From the NCBI GenBank assembly GCA_963989385.1, contig OZ022502.1, positions 10,121,001 through 10,185,000 of the forward strand: a stretch of 64,000 nucleotides of DNA, written 5' to 3'. Below, piece by piece: positions 43,271 to 53,800 of the stretch. The DNA is from Ctena decussata. Lineage: Eukaryota; Mollusca; Bivalvia; Lucinida; Lucinidae. Positions within the stretch are counted from its first letter, which is position 1, and every line of letters begins with the position of its first letter. A program made the translations under genes and the position numbers. The notes below the pieces were generated by a model. The model worked only from the letters and a program-made list of their open reading frames with translations. It was not told where the DNA came from and did not search any database.

Positions 43271-43620
43271 CTGTACTATTGGGCTTTTCAGGGAATACAC
43301 CAAGAATGTAAATATAAACGAGCTGTCTATATGGCAGTCGATGGGGCGAAACAGAAACTGACGTCAACGATAAATAACATTTGACGTCGACGCACTAATA
43401 TGAAAACGGTGCGAAATAAAAGTTTTTCTTCGATAACTTGAATATTTTGTCGGTGACTCGTTTTCTTATTTGCTTATTATATCAAAAGTATATAATAAAA
43501 GTTAATTTAGGAACCTTTCTAGATTTGTATATTGAAGGAATTCCAAGTTTTTTTCCAATAATGGAGAATGGCGGGAAATTAAAAACTAAAAAAAAACTAG
43601 AAAATGTGTTTGTAAAACAC

Positions 43621-46472
43621 TATGCCCCCAACTATATGCCTGACCCTAACAAGGTCAATTGAAAAAAAAAATATATAATTATATATATGTATATAGATCT
43701 GCTAGTTTTTTTTATGGTCTAGTCACCTATGAATTACCAAGGCCTCAGCAGTTATTGTTCTTCCGTAAAAGATCACCCCTATAATGTTTTAAACAAACAA
43801 GAAAAGGGGCATAATAAAAGCAGCATAACCTTACCCTCATCAGAATGATCCACACATCAAATACTTTAAAACACCATAGATGAGGTCTCTAGGTCAAACG
43901 GTTCAAAATGTGGGAAATGCTGAAGATAACAAAGCGCCATAATTCAGTCAGATATTTACGAAATCAACCCAAAAGTTAATCAGGTGATCTACACCAAAAG
44001 TTAATCAGGTGATCCCCCCAGAAGTATGCCAGATATGAGTATCCTAGCTCCAATGGGGCATAACTCTGTCAATAATGCATACAACATAACGTTACCACCA
44101 TCAAAATGATCGACACATCAAATAGTATCTGTATACCAAAAATCATGTCTCTAGGTCAAATGGTTCATAAGTTGGAAAAATGCAAAAGTTAACAAAGGGG
44201 CATAATTCAATCAGATATTTACGAAATCAGCCCAAAAGGTAATCAGGCGATCTACACTTTAGCCCCTACCTGTACGCCAAATAAGAGCATCCTAGCTCCA
44301 ATGGTTCTCCCAGGATTTTGGGAACAAACTTTCATTTAATTTTTCGAACCAGGGGCATAACTCTGTAAGTACAAGGCCGATGGAAAAGAAAAAAATACGG
44401 GTCTGCTTATTTTCAATGGTCTATTCATCTATGAATTATCTAGGCTCTAGCAGTTATGGTTCTTGAGAAATAGACCATCTCTACATTGTTTTGTACAAAT
44501 AAGAAAAGGGGCAGAACTCTGTCAATAATGCATACAACATAACGTAACCATCATCAAAATGATTGACACATCAAATGACACATCAAATACTATCTGTATA
44601 CCAAAAATCAAGTCTCTAGGTGAAACGGTTCAAAATTTGGAAAATGTTAAAGTTAACAAAGGGGCATAATTCAGTCAAATATTTACGAAATCAGCCCAAA
44701 AGTTAATCAGGTGATCTACACCTTAGCCCCTACCTGTATGCCAAATATGAGCATCCTAGCTCTAAAGGTTCTCCCAGGATTTTTGGAACAAGGCCGAGGG
44801 ACAAGAAAAAAATATGGGTCTGCTAATTTTTAATGGTCTACCCACCCATTAACTATTAAGGGCCCAGGAGTTACAGTTCTTGAATAATAGACCACCCCTA
44901 AAATGTTACATACAGATGGACGGACAGTCAGGCCCAAACCGATATGCATAAAAAAATACGGGTCTTCTTATTTTTCATGCTCTATCCACCTATTAGATAT
45001 CAAGGCCCCAGCAGTTATTGTTCTTGACAAACAGACCACCCATAATTATGTTTTATACAGATGAGAAAAGGGAAATAACTCTGTAAATAATGAATGCATC
45101 ATAACGCAACCATCATCAGAATGATAAGCACATCAAATACTAATAGTATACCAAAAATTAGGGTTCTAGGCCAAACGGTTCAAAAGTTGGAAAAATGCCA
45201 AATTCAACAAAGGGAAATAATTCAGTCATTCTTTGACGGAATTCGCCCAGAAGTTAATCAGGTGATCTACACCTAAGCCATTAGTAGTATGCCAAATATG
45301 AGCATCCCAGCTCAAACGGTATTCCCAGAATTTTGGGAACAAACTTTCATGTAATGTTTCTAAAAAGGGGCATAATTCTGTAAGTACATGGCAGACAGAA
45401 AAAAAAATACTGTCTGCTTATTTTTCATGCTCTATCCACCTTCTAAATATCAAGTCCCCAGCAGTTATTGTTCTTGAGAAACAGACCACCCATAATTATG
45501 TTTTATACAGATGAGAAAAGGGAAATAACTCTGTCAATAATGAATGCATCATAACGCAACCACCATCAGAATGATAAGCACATCAAATACTAATAGTATA
45601 CCAAATACTAGGGTTCTAGGCCAAACGCTTCAAAAGTTGGAAAAATGCCAAATTCAACAAAGGGGCATAATTTTGTCATTCTTTGACAGAATTTGCCCAA
45701 AAGTTGATCAGGTGATCTACACCTTAGCCCTTAGCAGTATGCCAAATATGAGCCTCCTAGTTCAAACGGTATTCCCAGGATTTTGGGAACAAACTTTCAT
45801 GTAATTTTTCGAAAAAGGGGCATAATTCTGTAAGTACATGGCAGAAGGAAAAGAAAAAAAATATGGGTCTGCTTATTTTTCATGCTCTATCCACCTTATA
45901 AATATCAAGGCCCCAGCAGTTATTGCTCTTGAGAAACCGACAACCCATTTTTATGCTTTATACAGATGAGAAAAGGGAAATAACTCTGTAAATAGTGGAT
46001 GCATCATTACGCAACCACCATCAGAATGATCAGTACATCAAATACTAGTAGTATACCAAAAATTAGGATTCTAGGTCAAACGGTTCAGAAGTTGGAAAAA
46101 TGCCAAATTAACAAAGGGGCATAATTCAGTCATTTTTGACGGAATTCGCCCAAAAGTTAATCAGGTGATTTACACCTTAGCCCCTAGCAGTATGCCAAAT
46201 ATGAGCATCCTAGCTCAAACGGTATTCCCAGGATTTTGGGAACAAACTTTCATTTATTGTTTTTTTGAAAAAGGGGCATAACCCTGCAAGTACAAGGCTG
46301 ATAGACAAGAAAAAAAATACGTGTCTTCTAGTTTTTGATAGTCTACCCACCTATGAAATATCAAGGCCCCAGCAGTTATGGTTCTTGAGAAAATGAGGCG
46401 TTACGTACGGACGGACGGACGGTCAGGCCCAAATCAATATGCCCCCTCAACTTCTTCGAAGTTGGGGGCATA
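43621..46472. mobile_element. family-C tandem-repeat element with 13-bp TIRs
   Basis: Perfect inverted ends TATGCCCCCAACT (43621-43633) and AGTTGGGGGCATA (46460-46472). Interior: about six units of roughly 455 bp (starts near 44401, 44816, 44961, 45410, 45867 and 46322, one unit shortened). Units include TTCTAGGCCAAACGGTTCAA, GGGGCATAATTCAGTCA and CAGGATTTTGGGAACAAAC. A GGACGGACGGACGG repeat precedes a hairpin (CAACTTCTTCGAAGTTG) at the right end. No coding capacity. Confidence 0.82.
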
Positions 46473-46839
46473 AAAACATATATGATAAGGCATTCGATGG
46501 CAATTTTGATGTTCAATCAAAGAAGCAAATAAAAAATGTTAAATTATCTTTATTTCGAAACGGTCGGTCAGCTAGTCTCTCGAATAGACATAGCCATGAT
46601 TCACACAGGCACGTAGATGGCGCTGCATTATCTAAAAAAAGGTAGTACGGTCATCCAATCTTTTTATTTCATTTTGCACTGAAGTTTTAATAGGATGAGT
46701 GCGGTAGAGCCGACACGCGTCAAAATATCAAGCCATTAGCATTTACAGATACCACCAGTGCAGAACATATATGAAAGCCTTGTAGCAAGTGAGAAATGAA
46801 ATGTCAGAGTAATGCAAGACAAATATATTTAAGAGTTAA

Positions 46840-48312
46840 ACTCCGTTCACACGAGCGAAGTTTTTTGTCATGGAAACTTTAGGAAAAAGTTTGCCAAACA
46901 TTTTGCGTTCACAGGGAGCAAATTATTCAGTGTCACAGAAAACTGTTATAAAGAATCTTTGTCAAATAAACTTTTGAAAATGAAATATTTGCTGCAGAAA
47001 GCCTCGTTCACACGACCAAAATTTCTTTGTCACAGAAACTGTATTCTTGCACACCGGATAGAAAATGCCATTCTCTTCACCTGGGATAGAAAATCTCATC
47101 TTACCCTGGTGTTCTGACCCAGGACCGGAAAAAATTCACGAGCTGTCAATGCATTGGTTGTATAGGAGCTCACGTACCTGCGTCGTCAAGTGACGTTGGC
47201 ATTTAAGATGATGACGTCACGAAGACGGTAAAAATGACGTCAGTTTATGCACGCCAGTCGTTGACGTAAAGAGCCGAATGGCGGTCGTTGAAAGCGGCAC
47301 CTTCTTTCAAAATCAAATTTAAACCTCTCAAACACTAGTATTATGCATTTTAAGAGGTTCTGAAGTTAAAACAAAACGTGGTGTGCAAGAAAAAGTATCT
47401 ATCATTAGTGTGAGGTGCGGATAGAAAAATCCATCACTCGGGATCACTGTTCGGCATCACTCGGCAAGCCTCGTGATGCCGAACAGTGACCCTCGTGACG
47501 GATTTTTCTATCCACACCTCACACCCATGACAGATCCTTATAATACAGAAATTTTGCGTTCACACGGAGCAAACTATTTGTTAAAGAAAAATGTGACTTA
47601 GAATCTTTGTCAAATAAACCTTGGCAAGGAAATATTTGCTGCTGTGTTCACACGATCATACTTATTCGTCAAAGTTACCTGGACAAATAAACTTTGCCCC
47701 TGTGAACGGCCAACCATGCCACATTTTCTTTGTTAAAGATACCTGTTCAAGATCAAAAATTTGATTATGAGCAAAGTTTTCTGTGTTCATCGCCATAGCT
47801 AGTTTCTTTGTAAACTTCCATATTCTATGGCAAATTTTCTGTTTACACGGGCAAATTTTATTTGTCAAATTTTACCATTAAATTTGGCAATGGAAATGTG
47901 ACATATGTTTTCATTCACACGAGCCTATTTTCCTACACCAAACCCACTTTGTCACAGAAACTTTACTCGTGTGAACGAATCTGTATTCACGCGAACAAAG
48001 ACTTTCTCGTCAAAGTTACCTGGACAAATATGCATAAACTTTACCCGTGTGAACGGCCACTGAACTATGCCACATTTTCTGTTCAAAATCAGACTGATTT
48101 GATTTTGAGCAAAGTATTCTGTATTCATCTCTTGCTACTTTGTTACATATTCTATTGTAAATTTACTGTTCACACGGACACATTTTGTTTGTCAAATAAA
48201 CTTTGCCATATAAATTTGGAAATGAAAATGTGGCATATATTTTCATTCACACTAGCATATTTTTCTATACCAAACCTACTTTGTCACAGAAACTTTGCTC
48301 ATGTGAACTAAG
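46840..48312. repeat. degenerate repeat region with GTTCACACGAGCAAA units and inverted ends
   Basis: Many variants of CGTTCACACGGAGCAAA, TTTGTCACAGAAACTTT and TTGTCAAATAAACTTTG. Both orientations occur, and the two ends mirror each other (CGTTCACACGAGCGAAGTTT and AAACTTTGCTCATGTGAAC). It resembles an element with long, internally repetitive TIRs. Confidence 0.6.
47409..47523. repeat. 113-bp palindrome
   Basis: GTGTGAGGTGCGGATAGAAA, then ATCACTGTTCGGCATCAC, and close mirror images around a short GGCAAGCC loop. Confidence 0.85.
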
Positions 48313-48511
48313 CCTTGTTGTTTTAAAATCGACTATCCTACTTGTGTTTGATGGACAATGTAACAGACAAAAATCATCAGTTGTTTTTTTTGTGTGTGTG
48401 TGTGTGTTTGATATGTTTCAGATATCTAATGAAAGCCTTCCTTATAAGTACATTCTGTCAGATCCACAAGACGCCGTAAGTTGAGCCGAGAACTTTTTAA
48501 TCATCCCTCAT

Positions 48512-48588
48512 ATACCAAACAGGCCATGATCCAGACCACCACGTACTGGTGGGGTCTGGATAACTGGTGGGACTGGGAGGTGCCGAGA

Positions 48589-48622
<34 letters not shown>

Positions 48623-48912
48623 GGGGGGGGGGCTAGTAAACATATGTCATAATTAGGGATCCGTTTGGTGAGAATTTTTGACAATGTCTTTTGCCTTTAA
48701 ATATATGTTGTGATATCTTATTAGAATCGCATCGCCGAGGCAATTCTAATGAGATGTCACAACATATATTTTAATCTACCAACATGGATAAATCATCTCA
48801 AACTGTCATCAGATACTCCTTATTATTTGGGGGCACACATATTATACACAACACAGAAGCCCAGATTTCGAGGCTGAAGCTCCAAAGCCCACCCCTTGGA
48901 TGCAGGGCTGCA
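48512..48912. mobile_element. hAT-like MITE, copy 2
   Basis: Reverse-orientation copy of 26789-27161. Shares GATCCAGACC and CACCAGT ends, the ATCATCTCAAACTGTCATCA block and AAAGCCCACCCCTTGGATG. Carries a (TG)n expansion at 48590-48620. Confidence 0.75.
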
Positions 48913-49107
48913 AAATATCTGTTGTGTCCCGACACGGTCTTCTTCTCCAGTCTTGCTATCTGTTTTTGTTTTGTTTTGTTTTTTTGAAAGGGGTGGTGAG
49001 GTCGGGCGATGGTCCAGCGTAATTTTCAGTGCCATGGCGTCCTAATAATTTGGATTTGGATAATAGCAGGACAAGGACCTACTGTGCTTGCAGTAGGCGC
49101 GGATGGG

Positions 49108-49787
49108 CAGGGCTCGAAATTTTTTTGTGAACATACTTGTCCTGCAGGGCAAGTGCTTTCAACTTTTTACTCGTCCTTTCAAAAATCTACTCGTCCTTAA
49201 AATCTGTCTGATATCACTCATTTTTCCCTCGAACGTATTCTACTTTCAGTTTCATTTTCACTCAGTTATTTCCGGTACTTTCCGTAGGTTTATGGTTTCG
49301 TGCCAATTCAGGATTTGCCAAACAGGTTTCGTTAATAAAGATTTCTGCACCAAAGTAGATTTTTTCTGCTTTATTCAAGAGAGGACGTGAAAATAATGTC
49401 CTATACAACTATTTGATTTGGATTATGCATTTGTAATCGTGCAGTTATAGAGCGCAAACAACTTAGGCGAAACCGCGTTGGTGCGAATCCTCATCGGGTC
49501 GATGTTCGATATGCGCAGGCGCACCGTTTATTTACAGTTTGCCATTTCCATTTTCATTTTTAGATTACACGATGCGGGATTTCATGCTTTTTGCGTTACA
49601 GTCAATATTTGTTTGCTGTAATTTGATCGATTTGTAAAGTGCTTTTCCTGAACGGCATGATTAGACAATTTTCATGGAGGAAAAACCTACTCGTCCGGCA
49701 GGGCAAGTCAGTGACAATTTCCACTCGTCCTTACCGATCAGCTACTCGTAAATACGAGCGGACGAGTGTAAATTTCGAGCCCTGATG
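49108..49787. mobile_element. hAT-type MITE with CAGGGCTCGAAATTT ends
   Basis: Left end CAGGGCTCGAAATTT and right end AAATTTCGAGCCCTG are inverted. A GATGGG-type direct repeat lies outside. Inner inverted copies of GTCCTGCAGGGCAAGT/GTCCGGCAGGGCAAGT occur. Such CAGGGCTCGAAATT ends are characteristic of hAT elements. No transposase. Confidence 0.8.
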
Positions 49788-49909
49788 GGGTCGCCTATCA
49801 TCTCTTTTCTGTCTCCCTCTCTCTGGGAAACGGCCTGATATAGTATGAAATGTTGTCTTAAAGGACCGTTAAGCCCAAATCAACCAACCAACCAAAATGT
49901 TTTTAAAGG

Positions 49910-50450
49910 ACAATAACTGTTAATGTTAACCCGGTAAAAATGAGTGCTTATTGTCATGAACATGAACAATGCATTTGTGGAATCACACACTCCAAACATG
50001 GGTCCGGGCTACAAACCCCACAACATTAGATACACCCCCCCACACACACACACACAAACCAGAATGATCAGAGCAACTAATACCTACCGGTACATTCTTC
50101 AGAAATTCAGATCACTAGGCCAAACAGTTCAAACGTTGGGAAAACAGTGCCTAAATCAGGAAAAGGACATAACCATGTAAAACTGTGACAATCAAATCTC
50201 CGAACTTGGAGCGAAGCAACATGCAAGAAGAAAAAAATCAGGAAAAAATCAAATCGATCAGTGATTTAGACGTTGCGGAGAAAGGGCCATAACTCAGTAA
50301 TCATGAGCCCAGTCAGAAATCAAAATCGTGTGCATCCGGTGACAAAATGAGAAGCAGGAGTTGCGGATACAAGATTATGGACGTTCATATACACCTACGC
50401 AGGCACGACGGTCATTTCTAAGGTCTTCAGCCGCCTATGATGGTAACCAA
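49910..50450. repeat. fragments of family C/D tandem-repeat elements
   Basis: CACTAGGCCAAACAGTTCAA, GGGCCATAACTCAGTAA and AGCAGGAGTTGCGGATACAA resemble the interiors at 2105 and 43621. The end near 50430 resembles family D. Confidence 0.5.
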
Positions 50451-50674
50451 GAGCTTATCACACAAGACTGTGTGATGTGCTACTTGTGGTAACTCCCCTC
50501 CCCCCGAACACAAAACCAAGAAGTGCTTTGGCTGTGTAGATCACTCTTGCAAAAACAAATGCTATTTTGATGATCAAATGACTTGTTACAACGTGTTATT
50601 GAACCCGTGCATGAAACTGTGTGAACACCCAGTTTCATCTTCAATATCTTTTTACGTTGTTGGCAAACAGATTC

Positions 50675-50682
50675 TATAAATA
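50675..50682 (+). promoter_or_regulatory. TATA box of the Mondo-family gene
   Basis: TATAAATA about 30 bp upstream of a CACATT initiator-like site near 50706 and 87 bp upstream of the ATG. Spacing is canonical for an RNA polymerase II core promoter. Confidence 0.65.
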
Positions 50683-50761
50683 GACCGTCATTTCGGTCCG
50701 TTTCGGCACATTGCTATACGTTGCCGGTAATCTCACTCAACACAGCAAAGCGGGCCGTACA

Positions 50762-50857
50762 ATGCGAGCCGAAGAAATGACCGTCGGACTAGAAATTTGT
50801 AATTTGGAAAATTTAAGGATATTTAATGGATATGACGTACCGAAGAAGGAAAGAAAG
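50762..50857 (+). CDS. Mondo-family exon 1 (short N-terminus)
   Basis: 32 codons from ATG with A at -3. Ends KKERK followed by donor GTAATG, phase 0. The peptide is not one I recognise. Its position behind a TATA box and its phase match to exon 2 are the reasons for joining it. Confidence 0.65.
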
Positions 50858-53800
50858 GTAATGTTATTTATGTGGGTTTGTCTGAAATCAGTTGTTTCAA
50901 TTTTTATAGTTAGTTTTCGGCGTTTTATGTCAACATGACCCGATAGGACAATGCGACTTTTTGGTTGTTTTGTAAACAAGGTTTATTTTGTCGAATTTTG
51001 TCTTTTATTTAATCGAAATGTCGGCAGAAGTAATTTAAATTTACGTTTCTTTGTGTGCACATTCATTTAACAAGTCAACATTTCGTTGTTTTCAGAATTT
51101 TATACAATTTTCAGTTTCTGTCATCGGGTTTATGAATGAAATTCATTTGCTCAGTGTACACTCTTCGAAGATCTGTCTGACAAGAAATTGTGAGTGGTGT
51201 GCGCAACATATTTATACTAGTGACCTGCGGCGGTCACGTGTCTGATCATTCCGCCAATGAATGTGCATTGTTGATGAGGTCAATGTCGTTCTAAGCCAAT
51301 TGGATTTCAGCTGTCACCGCGCCAGTACTGGGCATGCGCGCTGGGATGGATTTAACTGGTTTAATCCGCTTAGTTCGGGCATCTCCGGCAAATTTCTTAC
51401 GGAGACACCCGAGTACACAATTAAGTAGATTAATTGGCTAAACTTTTGAACTTGTTAGTGTCTGTGAAATAAATGTAATGTGATTTTTCTTTGTAGACTT
51501 TCAGTCATATCTGGCAGGTGGAAATAAACTGCAAAAGAATCAAAATTTTTCTACCCTGACATTTTTGTTTGTAAGAAATCCGAAATCTCACTTTTATTTG
51601 GTCTAGAACAAGCTGCCTCTGTGTCCCATATAAAATATTCCTTTAACTTTTTACTTCATTTCCTAATAGCAGCATGAGTTTCCAAACATTTAATTTTGGT
51701 CAGAGTAATGGGGTAGTATAAGACAGGATAGTGAACTTTAACACCTTATCTGGCTTAGCGTATTAATATTTCAATAAGCCAAACTTTGTGACAAATGAGA
51801 ACTTAGGTACATTTCATTTCTTGATATTTTATTGCATTTTTTTTTGCATGAGATTTTGTCTTCCATTTAAAAGATTCATTCAGATTCATTTAACTGACCT
51901 CAGGATCAGACTTATACATGTATGTGGCAAAAAATAGTTGTGACCCCTCTCTCACTCTCTCTCAAAATCTTGCTCAAAAATAATTTTTTTCTGCGAGTTA
52001 GTAATGCATTGTTTCTTCTTTATATGATATTTATTTGGTTGTAAGACAGATTTTACCCATTTTAAACAATCCAAATATTAATAGTCTGTTCTGTTTTATA
52101 AGATGGGTCTAGATGTTTTTATTTTATTTTTTTTAAAGATGCCAATCTTATAGCTGAATTAAAAGGCTGATTTACATTAACAGGATAATTTTGGAAGAGA
52201 AATCCTTTCTTATAGCAGAATAAAATGTGAAGTATGGATTTGATAAGTCCCAGTGGGCACATTACGTCAAAATGACGTGGTAATGATGTCGATGCAAAGT
52301 CATTACGTCGCATCGACGTCAATTCAACGTCATGTGCCTGCTGGGGTGTTTTAATAAAACATAATTATATTTACATTCCAGTTAATCTAAAATATTAAAA
52401 TATACTTAGCTTAAAATCAAGTCAGAGATTCTAAAAAATTGTAAATACTATAAAAATTTATAGAAATTTGGACACCTATACCCTTATGCTTAAATTTTGG
52501 GACACCTAAAAACCCTTGATTTTCTGTTTGGGACAAATGGAAAATTAATCATGTTGGGTGTTCCAATACTTTAGGGACGAGTCATTTATTATCAGGTGGG
52601 GGAGCCGGGTACATTTAGGGGGGGTCGGAATTTTTTTTTGTGATGTACTGGGGGGGTCGGAAAATAAAAAAGCCTTGGAGCAGGGGGGGTCATATATTTT
52701 ATGAGGCATATTGGGGGGGTCAGAATTCTTCCATCAGTCTTCATGTTGAAAAATGTCTCAGCTTCTGGGGGGCTTCGTCCCCCAGACCCCCCATTACTCC
52801 TAAAATTTCATCCTCTTTTCTTTCAAACTCAATTAAACTTAAAACACTTTATGGAAATTACACAAAAAACTTGGGCAGCTTCATATCCAAAAACATAGCT
52901 TTTCATTGGTTTGCTAGAAACAGTATGAAAGTGCCTCTGAACTCATGTCAAGTACATGATTTTGTGCTCGATTAAATTTAACGTCTGCATATTTGTGATA
53001 TCAGCTCTCCGCGTGCCTATTCATCAGCAAAAACACTGTGGCTTCTGGGGACTGTGACCATGATTGCATGTAATTAACCTGTTATAATAAGAAAATGTTC
53101 TTGGTGTTTCATACAGCTAGGTTTTGATTGAGGTCAGTCTGACATAAAATAGGTAATATGGTATGTGTGTGTGAAGGGTAGCTGGCACTGGGGATAGGGG
53201 GGGGGGGTCATAAAAAATTTTGTCACCTATCTGGGGGGGTCGGAAAAATTATTCTGGTGAGACAGGGGGGGTCGGAAAAATTTTGGTGAACCCTATGAAA
53301 ATGTACCCGGCCCCCCCCCCCCCCCACCTGATAATAAATGGCTCGTCCCTAATAAGCACATTAGGGTAATGATTAAAAGTAGAAGAGCTTCAGGGATAAA
53401 GACTGACAGGGGCCCAGTAGCCCACTGCCCCTAAATTTTGGGCTGGGCCCCTGAAATTTTGGAGAAAACACCCCTACCCGTAATGTTAAATTTTGAATTT
53501 TGGCAGTGTGGGCCCCTTAGTCCAAATTATTAGTCTTAATCCCTGACCTTGTTTTTACAATGCAGTAAAAAAAAAAAAGTGAAAAAAAAGGAGATGGAAT
53601 GACAAACAGTGTAGACCCTGATCAGACTGCTGATATAGGAGCAGTCTGCTCACTGGTCCGTGGATAAGCAATGTTTGCCCAGACAGGTTGTCTTTATTCT
53701 CAAACTTTTAAGGTCCCAAAAATATTGACACACCATTTCCAATGACATTACCATTATTTATCCTAAATTTGAACAAATACTAACCAGCCAGCATTGTGTT

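Noticed and set aside
46840..48312. Coding exons from frames such as 47862-48311
   Set aside because: The frames follow the degenerate GTTCACACGAGC repeat and have no splice sites or familiar sequence.
52640..52975. 111-residue plus-strand frame
   Set aside because: Lies entirely inside a TA-flanked MITE and shows no transposase motif.
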